Shown in pieces: positions 1-9,093 of a stretch of 40,358 bases of DNA. The notes under the pieces are model-generated. The model saw only the letters and a program-made list of their open reading frames with translations, ran no database searches and was not told the origin of the DNA. Source of the DNA: Sedimentisphaerales bacterium. GTDB taxonomy: Bacteria > Planctomycetota > Phycisphaerae > Sedimentisphaerales > Anaerobacaceae. Where the stretch lies: positions 1 to 40,358 of the forward strand of contig JAFGLV010000128.1 in NCBI GenBank assembly GCA_016927855.1, given 5' to 3'. A program made the position numbers and the translations under genes. The number at the start of each line of letters is the position of its first letter. The stretch's first letter is position 1.

Positions 1-1618
1 AGTCGTCAGCGGTCAACGACCCGGCCACCCGGTCGAACCGGTCTCCCAAATACGCTTTCAAAGCCGAAGCGAGTTGATCGTGCCTGCTCTTATCGTCGGC
101 CAATGCCGCCGCCTTGAGGCGCCGGACGGCGCGACTGCATGCCTGTCGCTTCCGCTTCCTGGCCGCGGCTTCAGGGTTGGCCCGCGTCGCCAGCTTGAAC
201 GACGCACTCGCCAGCAGGGCCAGCAGCGGGACTGACCAAACGAGCGCGTAACCGGGACTGAAGGCTGCCGCCACCAGCGAGAACCGCTGGTTGGCAAGAA
301 CGTCGGGACCGTAATAGTTCGCCGAGAACCCCTCCTGGATCGCCTGGACCTGGCGGCCGGTCGGGCGGATGCTCGTGCCTTCGACATCGGCGGTGGTCAG
401 AACCTTCGTAGGCGAGACCTCCAGCGGGATGGGCTTGGTCCGCGCCACCACGTAGGTGCCGACGTTCGGGTCGAAGAACGCCAGCGGAATCGGCGGGATC
501 TCGGTGACGGTGTCATCGTTGGCCCGGACCGTCTGCGTGAAGACCTTCATGCCGTTTTCGATGATCGGTGACGCCCTCTCCGACGGGATCTTGAACCCCT
601 GCGCCAGGCCCGGCACCTTCTCCAACTCAGGCCACTGGACCGGTTTGAGGTAGGGATTGCCACCGATGCGGATGGTCAAGGTGATCGGGTCCCCCACGTT
701 GACCTGCGTCGGCGTCGCGGTCGCGCTGATCGTGTACGAACCGACCAGGCCATAGAACTGAGCGGGCTTGCTGGTCTCAGGCAGCGGCAACACGTCGAGG
801 ACCGCCGGATCGGAATGTACCGAGAAACGCTCGAACCTCGTCCTGATCGGATTGAAGAAATCGTTGGTCCGAATGCGTCCCGTCGCCATGTCCGTCGAGA
901 CGGTGACCGGGTCCAGCGTGATGCGACCCGGCTGTTTCGGGATCAGCACCTTCTGGAAGGAGATGATCGCAGCCTCCATTCCGCGGATGAGCCGGCGGTT
1001 CTCCATCACCAGGACGGGAACCCCGTCGATTTCGGCCTGCTGGCGCGCGTAGGCAGCAGGCACCTCCGACAGATCCTCGATGTACAACGCATCGGATCGG
1101 AAGACCGGCACGTTGAACGAGACGTCCTGCACCTGCGCAGTGACGGTCCACTCCACCGTCATGACAATGGGCTGGCCGACATAGCACTTCTGCTGCGCCA
1201 AGGCGAAGCTCAGCGTCATGCGGTCGGTCGTCCCCGGGCGAGAAACGGTGACCTCAACCGGGTTCGTGGTGTAGGTTTGTCCATCCACCACAACGGTGAC
1301 ACCTGGCAACACCATTGTGCCCGGCGGACCTGCCACGATCGCATAGCTCTCTGAATGACGGATGGATACTCGGCCAGAGAAGTCCTGCTGCATGGCCGTA
1401 GAGGGCCCAATCAGACGCGGATTGAATCTCGCCAGCGGCGAAACGTCGATCCGCGTCGGCTTGCTTCCCTCCACCACGACCGAGTAGGTAAACGCCTGAC
1501 CGGGATAGATGGTCGCGTCGGAGTCCACCTGGGCATAGACGCGCACGCCCGTGCCGGCTTGCGCCGCGCCGGTCGTCAGGACGACTGCGATCAAGATGGT
1601 GCTACTGAGATACCTCAT
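1..1618 (-). CDS. batD: BatD-type oxygen-tolerance membrane protein, 3' end outside the window
   Basis: The frame is open from an ATG at 1618 to the left edge, giving 539 residues with no stop, so the gene is cut by the window. The protein has a signal peptide (residues 1-22, cleavage near AQA-G), a long beta-rich ectodomain typical of BatD, one membrane segment at about 454-476 and a basic cytoplasmic tail. The tail segment LASALKAYLGDRFD resembles the BatD C-terminal region. The start lies one base behind the batC stop, so it is probably translationally coupled. BatD is thought to act with the vWA proteins BatA and BatB in an envelope complex driven by MoxR; its biochemical role is not settled. 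Family and membership in this operon are fairly sure; the function is known only from the family. Confidence 0.85.
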   Translation of the reverse strand, partial: MRYLSSTILIAVVLTTGAAQAGTGVRVYAQVDSDATIYPGQAFTYSVVVEGSKPTRIDVSPLARFNPRLIGPSTAMQQDFSGRVSIRHSESYAIVAGPPGTMVLPGVTVVVDGQTYTTNPVEVTVSRPGTTDRMTLSFALAQQKCYVGQPIVMTVEWTVTAQVQDVSFNVPVFRSDALYIEDLSEVPAAYARQQAEIDGVPVLVMENRRLIRGMEAAIISFQKVLIPKQPGRITLDPVTVSTDMATGRIRTNDFFNPIRTRFERFSVHSDPAVLDVLPLPETSKPAQFYGLVGSYTISATATPTQVNVGDPITLTIRIGGNPYLKPVQWPELEKVPGLAQGFKIPSERASPIIENGMKVFTQTVRANDDTVTEIPPIPLAFFDPNVGTYVVARTKPIPLEVSPTKVLTTADVEGTSIRPTGRQVQAIQEGFSANYYGPDVLANQRFSLVAAAFSPGYALVWSVPLLALLASASFKLATRANPEAAARKRKRQACSRAVRRLKAAALADDKSRHDQLASALKAYLGDRFDRVAGSLTADD

Positions 1619-1619
1619 G

Positions 1620-2471
1620 CTACCAGTCTTTTTCGACCCTTGGCATCGATCCTCTTTGGCGAATCTGACGCTCCTGCTTCTGCCTTTGCTCCTTGTCGAG
1701 AATCTCCCGAGCGGTGGTGTCCGGGACCATAGCCTGTTGGGTCTGTCGCTGCTCCTGCTGCTCCTGAGCTTGCTCTTGCTCGCGTTGCCGGTCCCCTTGC
1801 GACTCGCTAGGGTCCTGCTGGGGCTGACCGGACTGCGCCTCGTTCGGGTCCTGTGGTTGATTCGGGGCCTGCTGCGAACCTGATTGCTCCTGCTCGGACT
1901 GCTGGCCTTGCTGTTGCTGATCCTGGCTCTGCTGTTGTTGATCCTGCTGGTCCTGCTGACCTTGCTGCTGTTGTTGCTCCTGCTGTTTCTTGAGTTGATC
2001 GAGAATGTCCTTGATCGTCAAGCGCGCCACCTCGATGTTCTCGGCAGCTTTCTGGTTTTCCGGCTCGATGTCGAGAACGCCGCGCCAGTACGTGATGCTC
2101 GCCTCCATGTCCTGGAGGGCCTTTTGCAGGTCCGAATCCCGCTGCTTGCTCCCACGCTGGAAGAGACAGTTGCCCAGGTTGTACTTGGCCTTGGCGACCA
2201 GGGCCATGTCCTTGCTCTCGGCCGCGACCTCCTGATACAGGTCGATGGCCTCGCCCAGATCGTCGAGCCGGTAGTAGCCGTTGGCCTTGTTGAACTTCGG
2301 TTCCAGCGCGGCCGGCTGCTCGACCAGTGCCTCGTTGTACTTGTTGATCGCGTCGGTGTACTGACCGTCGGCGTAGAGGGCATTGCCCTCTCGAATCGCG
2401 CGGGCCGCCGGGTCCGCGCCTCGTGCTGACGCAGCTAACGCCAATAGCAACAAAAGCACCGTCCGAATCAC
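1620..2471 (-). CDS. batC: BatC-like TPR protein with glutamine-rich tail
   Basis: 283 residues from a GTG start at 2471, chosen because AGGA lies eight bases upstream; an in-frame ORF continues upstream but there it only translates a palindromic repeat. A signal peptide (about 1-20) is followed by TPR helices (about 24-150: EGNALYADGQYTDAINKYNEAL, KANGYYRLDDLGEAIDLYQ, KYNLGNCLFQRG). A region of about 100 residues extremely rich in Gln with Asp, Glu and Ser follows. The end PRVEKDW matches the usual end of BatC/BatE proteins. It is probably a periplasmic scaffold protein of the Bat complex, placed between batB and batD as in other Bat operons. The tail is disordered by composition. Confidence 0.85.
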   Translation of the reverse strand: MIRTVLLLLLALAASARGADPAARAIREGNALYADGQYTDAINKYNEALVEQPAALEPKFNKANGYYRLDDLGEAIDLYQEVAAESKDMALVAKAKYNLGNCLFQRGSKQRDSDLQKALQDMEASITYWRGVLDIEPENQKAAENIEVARLTIKDILDQLKKQQEQQQQQGQQDQQDQQQQSQDQQQQGQQSEQEQSGSQQAPNQPQDPNEAQSGQPQQDPSESQGDRQREQEQAQEQQEQRQTQQAMVPDTTAREILDKEQRQKQERQIRQRGSMPRVEKDW

Positions 2472-2493
2472 GGTTCTGTTCCTGGCGTGCCCG

Positions 2494-2546
2494 GTAGGGG
2501 CAACCCCCTGTGGTTGCCCTGGGCAGGCACGGGGGCCTGCCCCTAC
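2494..2546. repeat. Palindromic repeat family A, copy 1 (between batB and batC)
   Basis: 53-base element with terminal inverted repeats GTAGGGGCA / TGCCCCTAC and two inner hairpins, GGGCAACC/GGTTGCCC and GGGCAGGC/GCCTGCCC. A copy in opposite orientation, also 53 bases with only a few mismatches, lies at 22067-22119. It fills the batB-batC gap and begins 10 bases after the batB stop. Such REP-like elements may affect mRNA stability or attenuate transcription inside operons; that role is inferred. Confidence 0.85.
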
Positions 2547-2556
2547 AACGGCGTCA

Positions 2557-3576
2557 CTACGAACTTGTCGTCTTCTTGCGTTCACTGAGCAATGCCTCAC
2601 CCATCAACAATCCGATCCCCAGCGCTACGAAGATCTGGAATTTCTCATCGTACTTGACCATCGTCATCGATTCCAGTTCGCGTTTCTCCGCCGAAGCGAT
2701 CCGGTCCTCATAGATGCGCCCCAAGTCCATCGCGGTCCCCGGCGTCACGGAAAGATACGTCCCGTCGGTCGCGTAAGCGATCTCGCGCAGTATATCGCTG
2801 TCGAGCTTGGACCAGACCTCCTGGCCCTGGTATTTCAAGAAAGTCTTTTCCCCATCCGGCCCGGTGATCGGGATGCGCGTGCCCGTGGCGTCGTCGCCCA
2901 GGCCGAAGGCGAAGATACGGATTCCGTCCTGGGCGGCCTTCTCCGCGGCTTCGACGGGAAAGCTGTCGTGGTCCTCGCCATCTGTAATCAGGATCAGGTC
3001 CTTATACTGGCGACTCTGCTTGTCGAAGACCTCTTCGGTGGCTTTGCGAATGGCGTCGCCGATCATGGTGCCGCCGCGACTGGTGCTCTCGGTCGAAACG
3101 TCCGCCAGCGCCATGCGCACGAAAGCGTAGTCCTGCGTCAAAGGACACTTCACGGTCGCGTTGCCTGCAAAGGTCACGATCGCGACCCGATCACCCTTGA
3201 GCACCTCCAGCAAGTCCAGGATCGCCAGCTTGGACCGTTCCAGCCGATTGGGCTTGATGTCCTCGGCCAGCATGGAGCGGGAAGTGTCGAGCAGCACTGC
3301 AACGTCGCGGCCCTCGCGCCGAATGCGCTGCGGCCGGGGGTTCCATTTCGGCTCGGTCAGCGCCACCACGAGACTGACGAACGCCAACACCAGGAGCAGT
3401 GCCTTGACGACCTGCCGCTTGAGGCTGACGCTGGTATTGATCTTGGCCAACATCTCATTGCTGGCCAGAGCCTTCAGCGCCTGCGCCTTGCGCCAGAAGC
3501 ACCAGGCATAAACCGGCACCAGCACCGCCGGCACCAGGAACAGCAACCACAATGCTCTGTCATTGCCAAGATTCAC
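2557..3576 (-). CDS. batB: BatB: von Willebrand factor A membrane protein
   Basis: 339 residues starting at GTG 3576, which overlaps the batA stop (GTGA). Membrane segments lie at about 9-27, 57-73 and 313-330. The vWA domain between them has an intact MIDAS metal site: D97-T-S99-R-S101, T170 in SRGGTMIGDA and D199 in ITDGED. The protein should sit in the inner membrane with the vWA domain in the cytoplasm or periplasm depending on segment use, and bind partner proteins through a divalent cation. The gene lies in the order batA-batB-batC-batD. The split between A and B rests on position and length. Confidence 0.9.
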   Translation of the reverse strand: MNLGNDRALWLLFLVPAVLVPVYAWCFWRKAQALKALASNEMLAKINTSVSLKRQVVKALLLVLAFVSLVVALTEPKWNPRPQRIRREGRDVAVLLDTSRSMLAEDIKPNRLERSKLAILDLLEVLKGDRVAIVTFAGNATVKCPLTQDYAFVRMALADVSTESTSRGGTMIGDAIRKATEEVFDKQSRQYKDLILITDGEDHDSFPVEAAEKAAQDGIRIFAFGLGDDATGTRIPITGPDGEKTFLKYQGQEVWSKLDSDILREIAYATDGTYLSVTPGTAMDLGRIYEDRIASAEKRELESMTMVKYDEKFQIFVALGIGLLMGEALLSERKKTTSS

Positions 3577-4667
3577 GGTATCTTCCTGAAGATCGTACAG
3601 CCCGCCAGCATCTCCAGCAGCAGGAGCACCAGCGCGGGCATCGTCCAGCGGGCGAAGTGCTCCGCATACTGGGTGTATTGCACGGACTTGACTTCGGTCT
3701 TCTCCAACTCATTGATTCGCTCGACGATGTTGCGCAGCGCTTCGGCGTCGTCGGCACGGCTGTAGAAGCCGCCGGTCTCGTCGGCAATCGCTTTGAGCAG
3801 ATCCTCGTCGAGGTCGTCCTGCGTCGGCATGCGGAATGTGCCGAACAGCGTGTTGACCGTCGCGAATGATTGCGCCGAGCCGATACCGATGGTGTAAATC
3901 TTGATGCCCCACTTGGCAGCCAGCTCCGCCGCCCGCATGGGATCGTAGTCGCCCGTGTTGTTCCGGCCGTCGGTTAGCAGGATGATGGCCTTGCTCTTGA
4001 TCTTGAAGCCTCCGCGCTCGGGATCGGTTTCCTCGTCGGCATCGCCGAAACCCAACTGGACGTTGCGCCGTACGAGCTCCTCTTCAGCCTTGCGTAAGCG
4101 CGCTGCGGCCAGCGCCAGCGCGTCGCCGATCGCCGTGCCGTCTTCGTTGCGCAGCGTGACAATCTCCGTCTTCTTGAGGAACTCGGTCAGCACATTGTGG
4201 CTGAGAACGAGCGGACACACGGTATCGGCGTACCGCGCGAAAGTCACCAGGCCGATCAGATCGCCGGCACGTCCGCCGAGGCCCTTCTTGTCACCTTCGA
4301 CGAAATCGGCCATGACACGCTTGACGACTTCGAGGCGGTTAAGCTTTTCGTTGCTGTAGTCCATTTCGGCGTTCATGCTGGTCGAGCGGTCCACGACGGC
4401 TTCGATGGCGATGCCTTCCGTCGAGATTTCCGACAGCACCGTCCCCTTGCGCGGCCGGGCCAGCGCCAGGATCAGCAGCGTCAGACAGAGCAATCGCGCC
4501 ACGACCAGCACTGGTCGAAAGCGTTGCCGCCACGAGACGGGACAGCTTCGCATATCGACCAAGCTGGGGAACCGCACCGCGGCGCCGCGCCGCTTGCGCA
4601 GCATGACGTAGCCCAAAACGGGAAGCGCCAGGAACAACAGCAGTGCCCAAGGCGTGTACCACTGCAT
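3573..4667 (-). CDS. batA: BatA: von Willebrand factor A membrane protein
   Basis: 364 residues from ATG 4667, directly abutting the upstream stop (TAG-ATG). There are two N-terminal membrane segments (about 5-22 and 53-70) and one at the C-terminus (about 340-357). The MIDAS motif D93-R-S95-T-S97 is intact, followed by EDGTAIGDAL and LLTDGRNN for the other metal ligands. Compared with BatB it carries an insert of about 30 residues rich in Glu and Asp near residues 205-225. BatA-type proteins work with MoxR ATPases and DUF58 proteins in stress tolerance and envelope functions; a precise substrate is not known. Overlapping start and stop codons indicate tight coupling with batB. Confidence 0.9.
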   Translation of the reverse strand: MQWYTPWALLLFLALPVLGYVMLRKRRGAAVRFPSLVDMRSCPVSWRQRFRPVLVVARLLCLTLLILALARPRKGTVLSEISTEGIAIEAVVDRSTSMNAEMDYSNEKLNRLEVVKRVMADFVEGDKKGLGGRAGDLIGLVTFARYADTVCPLVLSHNVLTEFLKKTEIVTLRNEDGTAIGDALALAAARLRKAEEELVRRNVQLGFGDADEETDPERGGFKIKSKAIILLTDGRNNTGDYDPMRAAELAAKWGIKIYTIGIGSAQSFATVNTLFGTFRMPTQDDLDEDLLKAIADETGGFYSRADDAEALRNIVERINELEKTEVKSVQYTQYAEHFARWTMPALVLLLLEMLAGCTIFRKIP

Positions 4668-5723
4668 CTACGCCACCTCCACTTCAACACGCTGCTCCGC
4701 CTGCACCTGCTCGGTCACATCCACGTAGGACACTTGCGATTTCGTTCGTTCGATGAAGTCCTTGACCAGGTCGAACGACCGCTGGATCTGTTCGTTCGTC
4801 GGCGCGTGCCTAGCAAACTTCACCAGGTCGCAGTGCGTCAGGAATTCCCCCAGCACCGCTTTATCGGGCTCGGCCAGAAGCGCCGTCCGTCCCAACTCCA
4901 CCAGGAATTCCTCGGTGGTCCGTTCCGGCGCGTGCAGGTCGAAGCGGTCCTCGATATAGTGGCGCAGGATGCCGCTAAGGCGCTCGTAGAACCCCTTGAG
5001 CCGGCCCGCTGCGACGAGGTCCTCCGCCACCAGCGCCCGCAGCCGCGCGTACGCGACCTCATGCGCCGGCTGAAAGACCCTCCGCGCTGCACGCACCCAT
5101 TTCTTGCGTAGGAGCCACCAGCCCAGCGGCACCGAAGCCAAGCACACGCCGGCCACGACCCACACCAAGCGCCAGGATGCCTTCTTCGGCACATCCACCA
5201 CGCCTTCGATGTCGTTGATGACCAGCTTGGCGCGGTCCTCACCCAGCAAGCTCGTCACTTCGACCGGGATCGGTTCGCTGCTCAGCTCGTGGGTCGCGTC
5301 GGGCTCGTTGGCGTCGTGAAACACGAACGTGAACGCCGGGATTTCGTACTGGCCCGAGAGGAACGGCTCCAGGCGGTATTCGTAGGTCGTCACCACGTTG
5401 TCATTCGCATCGAGCCGTCGGCCCAGGTTGCTCCAATCGACCAGACCGAAGTCCTTGAGCGCCTCATCGACCTTGGGCATTTGCATTTCGTACTCAGGTT
5501 GTACCGCTGCTTCGAGTTGGAGCAAGAGCGTCTGGACGATCGTGATGCTCGTTTTGTCCAGCCGCACGTGGACGGTGACGGGCCCGCGCTCGTACACCTT
5601 GTCCACCTCGAACGCGGCGTGATCGCGGTCCGTCCCGGAATCTTTCCGACAGCCTGGACAAAGCGCGATCACGCCCGCGAATACGAGTAAAGCCAGCCAT
5701 ATTGTCCTGCGTGACAGACTCAT
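4668..5723 (-). CDS. BatD-related / DUF4381-like membrane protein
   Basis: 351 residues; the ATG overlaps the stop of the preceding ppiC-type gene (ATGA). The N-terminus is a hydrophobic export signal with a cysteine (C25) in a poor lipobox, so a lipoprotein is possible but not certain. Residues 40-160 are beta-rich and outside the membrane; one membrane segment lies at about 184-206. The cytoplasmic part has the motif HEVAYARLRALV...GRLKGFYERLSGILRHYIEDRF...ERTTEEFL, shared by DUF4381 proteins and the BatD C-terminus. The operon thus has two BatD-like proteins, this one ahead of batA and the full-length one at the end. Family placement is by motif recognition only. Confidence 0.75.
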   Translation of the reverse strand: MSLSRRTIWLALLVFAGVIALCPGCRKDSGTDRDHAAFEVDKVYERGPVTVHVRLDKTSITIVQTLLLQLEAAVQPEYEMQMPKVDEALKDFGLVDWSNLGRRLDANDNVVTTYEYRLEPFLSGQYEIPAFTFVFHDANEPDATHELSSEPIPVEVTSLLGEDRAKLVINDIEGVVDVPKKASWRLVWVVAGVCLASVPLGWWLLRKKWVRAARRVFQPAHEVAYARLRALVAEDLVAAGRLKGFYERLSGILRHYIEDRFDLHAPERTTEEFLVELGRTALLAEPDKAVLGEFLTHCDLVKFARHAPTNEQIQRSFDLVKDFIERTKSQVSYVDVTEQVQAEQRVEVEVA

Positions 5724-7111
5724 TGTTGCGACGATGACTCCTGTGAATCGCCTTGTGGAATCGGTGCGAAAGCCGCTGCGCGGAGGACAACATCGTATTT
5801 GGCCATCAGCTCCCCAATGTATTCCCGTTGCACTTCTTCTCCCTTGCTTATGCGCAAATCCCTTCTGACTTCCTGCTGGACCTCTTCAAACGCCCGTTCC
5901 TGCGGGGGATGCTTCTCATCGACTCGAACGATCTCCCATCCCGTTTCAGTCTCGAAGGGTCGATCCAAGACTCCGGGAGCATCAGTCGCAAAGATGGCCG
6001 CCTCTATATCCTTCGTGTCTCCGGCAAACGGCATAGGACGTCCCCGGTAGACCTCGCCAGGGATTCTGCCGTCGGTCTGCGCAGTGGTGAGATCAAGCGA
6101 GAACTCCTTCGCGAGGGCCGCGAAATCGGCGCCGGCCCGAATCTTTGCGAGCAAGTCGCGTGCCGTGTCCTCTTCAGCGACGAGGATGTGGCTGATCGTG
6201 GCGCTCTCGGGCACCATGTACTTCTCCTTGTTGGCGCGGAAGTACGTCTGCACGTCGCCGTCCGTAATGTGAACCTTCGAGACGAGCTGCTCTTCGAGCA
6301 TACGCCGACTCAGCATCTCCCGGGTCCGCGCGTGCATGAGCCGCTTGATTTCCGGGCGCTCGCCCAATTCCTGTTCGAGGGCCTCGCGGTACAGGAGTTC
6401 TTGACTCAACCACTCTCCCAGGAATTGTCCCTTCGCCTGCGGACGGCGGAGCCGCTCCAGATCATATCTCTTCTGTTCGTTGAACTGCTCCAGCGTCAGA
6501 TAAGCCCGCATGGGGAGCAGTTCATTTTCGACAGCCTCTTCGATCAGTGTATCCAGCCTGGCCTCAGTGATCTTTTCGGGTCCGATCTCCGCGACGACCT
6601 TGCCGCCGGCCGGTTCGGACGACGATGGGCTGGTGCGATCCATCATCTCGTAGCGCAGCGAAGCAAACCTGCCTAGCTTCTCGAAGCACTCCTTGACGTG
6701 CGCGTTGATCTGTGGCCCCAACTCATCGAGTGAAGCCGTCGCTTCGCTCCGATAGTAGTTCTCGATGGCGTCGGCATACCTTCCGGCCTTCTCGAACGAG
6801 GTGGCGACTTGGAAGAGCACGTTGGCGCGCTCAACGTCCGTCAACTCGGCCGAGCCGAGATAGTCCTGCCAAGCCGCGGCCGCCTGCTCGTGCAGGTTCC
6901 GTTGCGCCAGCTTGGCCGCCAGCGCCTTGACCTGAGCTGCAGAAAGGCCGCCCGATGCGGTCGCAGGCTGCGCGTTCTCACTCCGCGAGGCGACAAGAAG
7001 ATTCGCCACCGCCAGAGCGGCAACGATCAGCAACAGCGCGATGGTGAAGGCACCCCCTGCGGTGACCTTCGACTTCTTCTGTGGAAGCGAGAAATCCAAC
7101 TTCTCTGCCAT
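5720..7111 (-). CDS. Membrane-anchored PpiC-type peptidyl-prolyl isomerase / chaperone
   Basis: About 463 residues. One membrane anchor lies at about 20-42 with the rest outside. TPR-like helices (about 65-150) are followed by a SurA-like helical chaperone part (about 180-300) and a parvulin domain at about 300-402 (ATISHILVAEE, ADFAALAKEFSLD, ETGWEIVRVDEK). Such proteins help fold exported proteins. The start is unsure: ATG 7111 has AGGA 11 bases upstream; ATG 7129 has GGAG only three bases away; the frame opens at GTG 7138 without a ribosome site. A PPIase is not a usual member of Bat operons, so here it may serve folding or assembly of Bat proteins (inference). The downstream gene overlaps by four bases. 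Confidence 0.8.
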   Translation of the reverse strand: MAEKLDFSLPQKKSKVTAGGAFTIALLLIVAALAVANLLVASRSENAQPATASGGLSAAQVKALAAKLAQRNLHEQAAAAWQDYLGSAELTDVERANVLFQVATSFEKAGRYADAIENYYRSEATASLDELGPQINAHVKECFEKLGRFASLRYEMMDRTSPSSSEPAGGKVVAEIGPEKITEARLDTLIEEAVENELLPMRAYLTLEQFNEQKRYDLERLRRPQAKGQFLGEWLSQELLYREALEQELGERPEIKRLMHARTREMLSRRMLEEQLVSKVHITDGDVQTYFRANKEKYMVPESATISHILVAEEDTARDLLAKIRAGADFAALAKEFSLDLTTAQTDGRIPGEVYRGRPMPFAGDTKDIEAAIFATDAPGVLDRPFETETGWEIVRVDEKHPPQERAFEEVQQEVRRDLRISKGEEVQREYIGELMAKYDVVLRAAAFAPIPQGDSQESSSQQ

Positions 7112-7151
7112 GGTCGTCTGTTTCCTCATCTGCTCCACCGCGGAACCGTCG

Positions 7152-8027
7152 CTAACGCCGCCGGTGCCGCATGTGGAAGAACTGAATCAGGTCGTTGACG
7201 TAGGGCTTATCCGTCGTGATCGGGATCAGGTCGACGTTGATGGACCTCAGCAGGTTCTTCAGGTCGTTGAAGCGCCGGGAGCTGTGGTCGCCGTATTGGC
7301 TGCGGAAGCGTTTGCCCGACGTATCCACCAGCATGATCTGACCGGTCTCGGCGTCCTGCACCTCGATGAGCCCGACCGCAGGCATCGCGATCTCGACCCG
7401 GTCGCGCACCGGAACCGCGATGACGTCGTGACGCTTGTTCAGCAGACCCAGCGGCTTCTGGAAGTTCGTCTCGATGAAATCCGAGACCAAGAATACCGTC
7501 GCGCGTTTGCGCACGACCTTGGCGATGTAGTCGAGCGCCAGCGGGATGTCGGTCTTGCGCTTGGGCATCCGAAAGCCGAGCAACTCGCGAATCAGGCGGA
7601 GAATGTGAGCGCTGCCCTTCTTGGGCGGAATGAACAGTTCGATTCGGTCGGTGAAGATCAGCAGTCCGACCTTGTCGTTGTTCTTGGCGGCCGCGAAGGC
7701 GAGCACGGCGCAAAACTCCGCGGCCAGCTCATTCTTGAGCTTGCTGACGGTCCCGAATTCACCCGAGGCACTCAGGTCCACCGCAAAGAGCACCGTCATC
7801 TCGCGCTCTTCGACGAAGCGCTTGATGAAGGGCTTGCCCGTGCGGGCCGTGACGTTCCAGTCGATCGTGCGGATGTCGTCACCCGGCATGTACTCGCGGA
7901 CCTCGTCGAACTGCATGCCGCGGCCTTTGAAGACACTCTCGTACTGGCCCGCAAAGCTCGCATCCACCGCGCGCGAGGTGTAGATCTGAATCTGACGAAT
8001 GCGTTTTATCAGGTCTTCGGAAATCAT
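7152..8027 (-). CDS. DUF58 family protein (Bat/MoxR-associated)
   Basis: 291 residues from ATG 8027. The signature [19 protein letters not shown] (about 33-51) followed by [11 protein letters not shown] marks DUF58; a vWA-like fold follows ([30 protein letters not shown]). It lacks the two N-terminal membrane segments of longer DUF58 proteins, so it should be cytoplasmic. DUF58 genes almost always follow moxR, as here, and the protein is thought to link the AAA+ ATPase to the vWA membrane proteins. No clear Shine-Dalgarno is seen: the 76 bases between moxR and this gene are almost entirely a palindromic repeat, so the repeat forms its translation initiation region. Confidence 0.9.
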   Translation of the reverse strand: MISEDLIKRIRQIQIYTSRAVDASFAGQYESVFKGRGMQFDEVREYMPGDDIRTIDWNVTARTGKPFIKRFVEEREMTVLFAVDLSASGEFGTVSKLKNELAAEFCAVLAFAAAKNNDKVGLLIFTDRIELFIPPKKGSAHILRLIRELLGFRMPKRKTDIPLALDYIAKVVRKRATVFLVSDFIETNFQKPLGLLNKRHDVIAVPVRDRVEIAMPAVGLIEVQDAETGQIMLVDTSGKRFRSQYGDHSSRRFNDLKNLLRSINVDLIPITTDKPYVNDLIQFFHMRHRRR

Positions 8028-8030
8028 ATA

Positions 8031-8103
8031 CAAGTGTCAAGTCTCAAGTTTGAAGTTTCAAGAGGTATATCACTTCAAACTTGACACTTCCAACTTCGCA
8101 CTT
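8031..8103. repeat. Palindromic repeat family B, copy 1 (between moxR and the DUF58 gene)
   Basis: AT-richer element built from blocks of AAGTGTCAAG, CAAGTTTGAAG and their complements around a GGTATATCA centre. The outer arms AAGTGTCAAG (8032-8041) and CTTGACACTT (8080-8089) are perfect complements. A second copy lies at 24222-24297. It begins directly after the moxR stop codon (8104-8106, minus strand). Confidence 0.85.
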
Positions 8104-9093
8104 CTAGGGCACTTCGATACTATCAAAGATCGTCTTGATCACGTCTTCGCTGGTCTTGTCCTCGGCTTCGGCTTCGTAGCTGACGATCACGCGGTGACGC
8201 AAGACATCGAGCCCGATGCTTTTGACGTCCTGCGGCGTGACATAGCCGCGCTGCTGGACAAAGGCGTGAGCCTTGGCCGCGATGGCCAGGTAGATCGTCG
8301 CACGCGGCGACGCGCCATAGCTGATGAGGTTCGCCAGATTCAGGCCGTACTTCTTCGGGTCGCGCGTGGCACAAACAATGTCAACGATGTAGTCCTTGAC
8401 CTTCTCGTCGATGTAGATCTCGTCGATGACCGCGCGAACCTCCGCGATGTCGGCCGGCTTGATGACGCGACGGATGTCAAACGTCTTATCGGTCGCGGCC
8501 ATGCGATCGAGGATCAGACGCTCCTGCTCCTTGCTGGGATAGTCGATCTTGAGCTTGAGCATGAACCGGTCCAACTGCGCCTCGGGCAGCGGATAGGTCC
8601 CTTCCTGCTCGATGGGGTTTTGCGTCGCGAGAACGAGGAAGGGACTGGGTAGCGCGAACGTCTCGTCACCGATGGAGATCTGCCTCTCCTGCATGGCTTC
8701 CAGCAAAGCGCTCTGTACCTTGGCCGGCGCGCGGTTGATCTCGTCGGCCAGGATGATGTTCGCGAAGATCGGTCCCTTGCGGGTATAGAACTGCCCGTCG
8801 GACTGGCGGTAGATCTGGGTTCCGATAAGATCGGCCGGCAGCAGGTCGGGAGTGAACTGAATCCGCCTGAAATCGGCGTCGATCGCCCGCGAGAGGACGG
8901 TCACTGCCAGCGTTTTCGCCAGGCCCGGCACGCCTTCCAACAAAATATGCCCATTGGCCAGAAGACCGATGAGCATTCGTTCGAGCATGTAGCGTTGGCC
9001 GACAATGACCTTGTCGAGTTCGGCAAAGAGCGTTCGCACGAACTCGCTCTTGGCCTGGACCAACTGGCCGATTTGCTTGACATCTGTCGCCAT
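8104..9093 (-). CDS. moxR: MoxR-type AAA+ ATPase
   Basis: 329 residues from ATG 9093, chosen over an upstream TTG because GAAGG lies five bases before it. Walker A is GVPGLAKT (54-61), Walker B IILADEIN (113-120), and the MoxR signature [13 protein letters not shown] and [22 protein letters not shown] follow; the lid domain lies at about 210-329. MoxR ATPases act as chaperones that remodel or activate partner complexes, here presumably the vWA Bat proteins. It is the first gene of the operon that runs to the left window edge. I could not find a convincing promoter in the region upstream. Confidence 0.95.
   Translation of the reverse strand: MATDVKQIGQLVQAKSEFVRTLFAELDKVIVGQRYMLERMLIGLLANGHILLEGVPGLAKTLAVTVLSRAIDADFRRIQFTPDLLPADLIGTQIYRQSDGQFYTRKGPIFANIILADEINRAPAKVQSALLEAMQERQISIGDETFALPSPFLVLATQNPIEQEGTYPLPEAQLDRFMLKLKIDYPSKEQERLILDRMAATDKTFDIRRVIKPADIAEVRAVIDEIYIDEKVKDYIVDIVCATRDPKKYGLNLANLISYGASPRATIYLAIAAKAHAFVQQRGYVTPQDVKSIGLDVLRHRVIVSYEAEAEDKTSEDVIKTIFDSIEVP

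Noticed and set aside
1..1618. batD as a frameshifted pseudogene, because only short frames are bounded by stops here
   Set aside because: One frame is open without interruption from ATG 1618 to the edge and translates to a normal BatD.
1884..2429. Leucine-rich frame on the plus strand opposite batC
   Set aside because: It is the complement of the CAG-rich glutamine tract, which reads as CTG (Leu) on the other strand.
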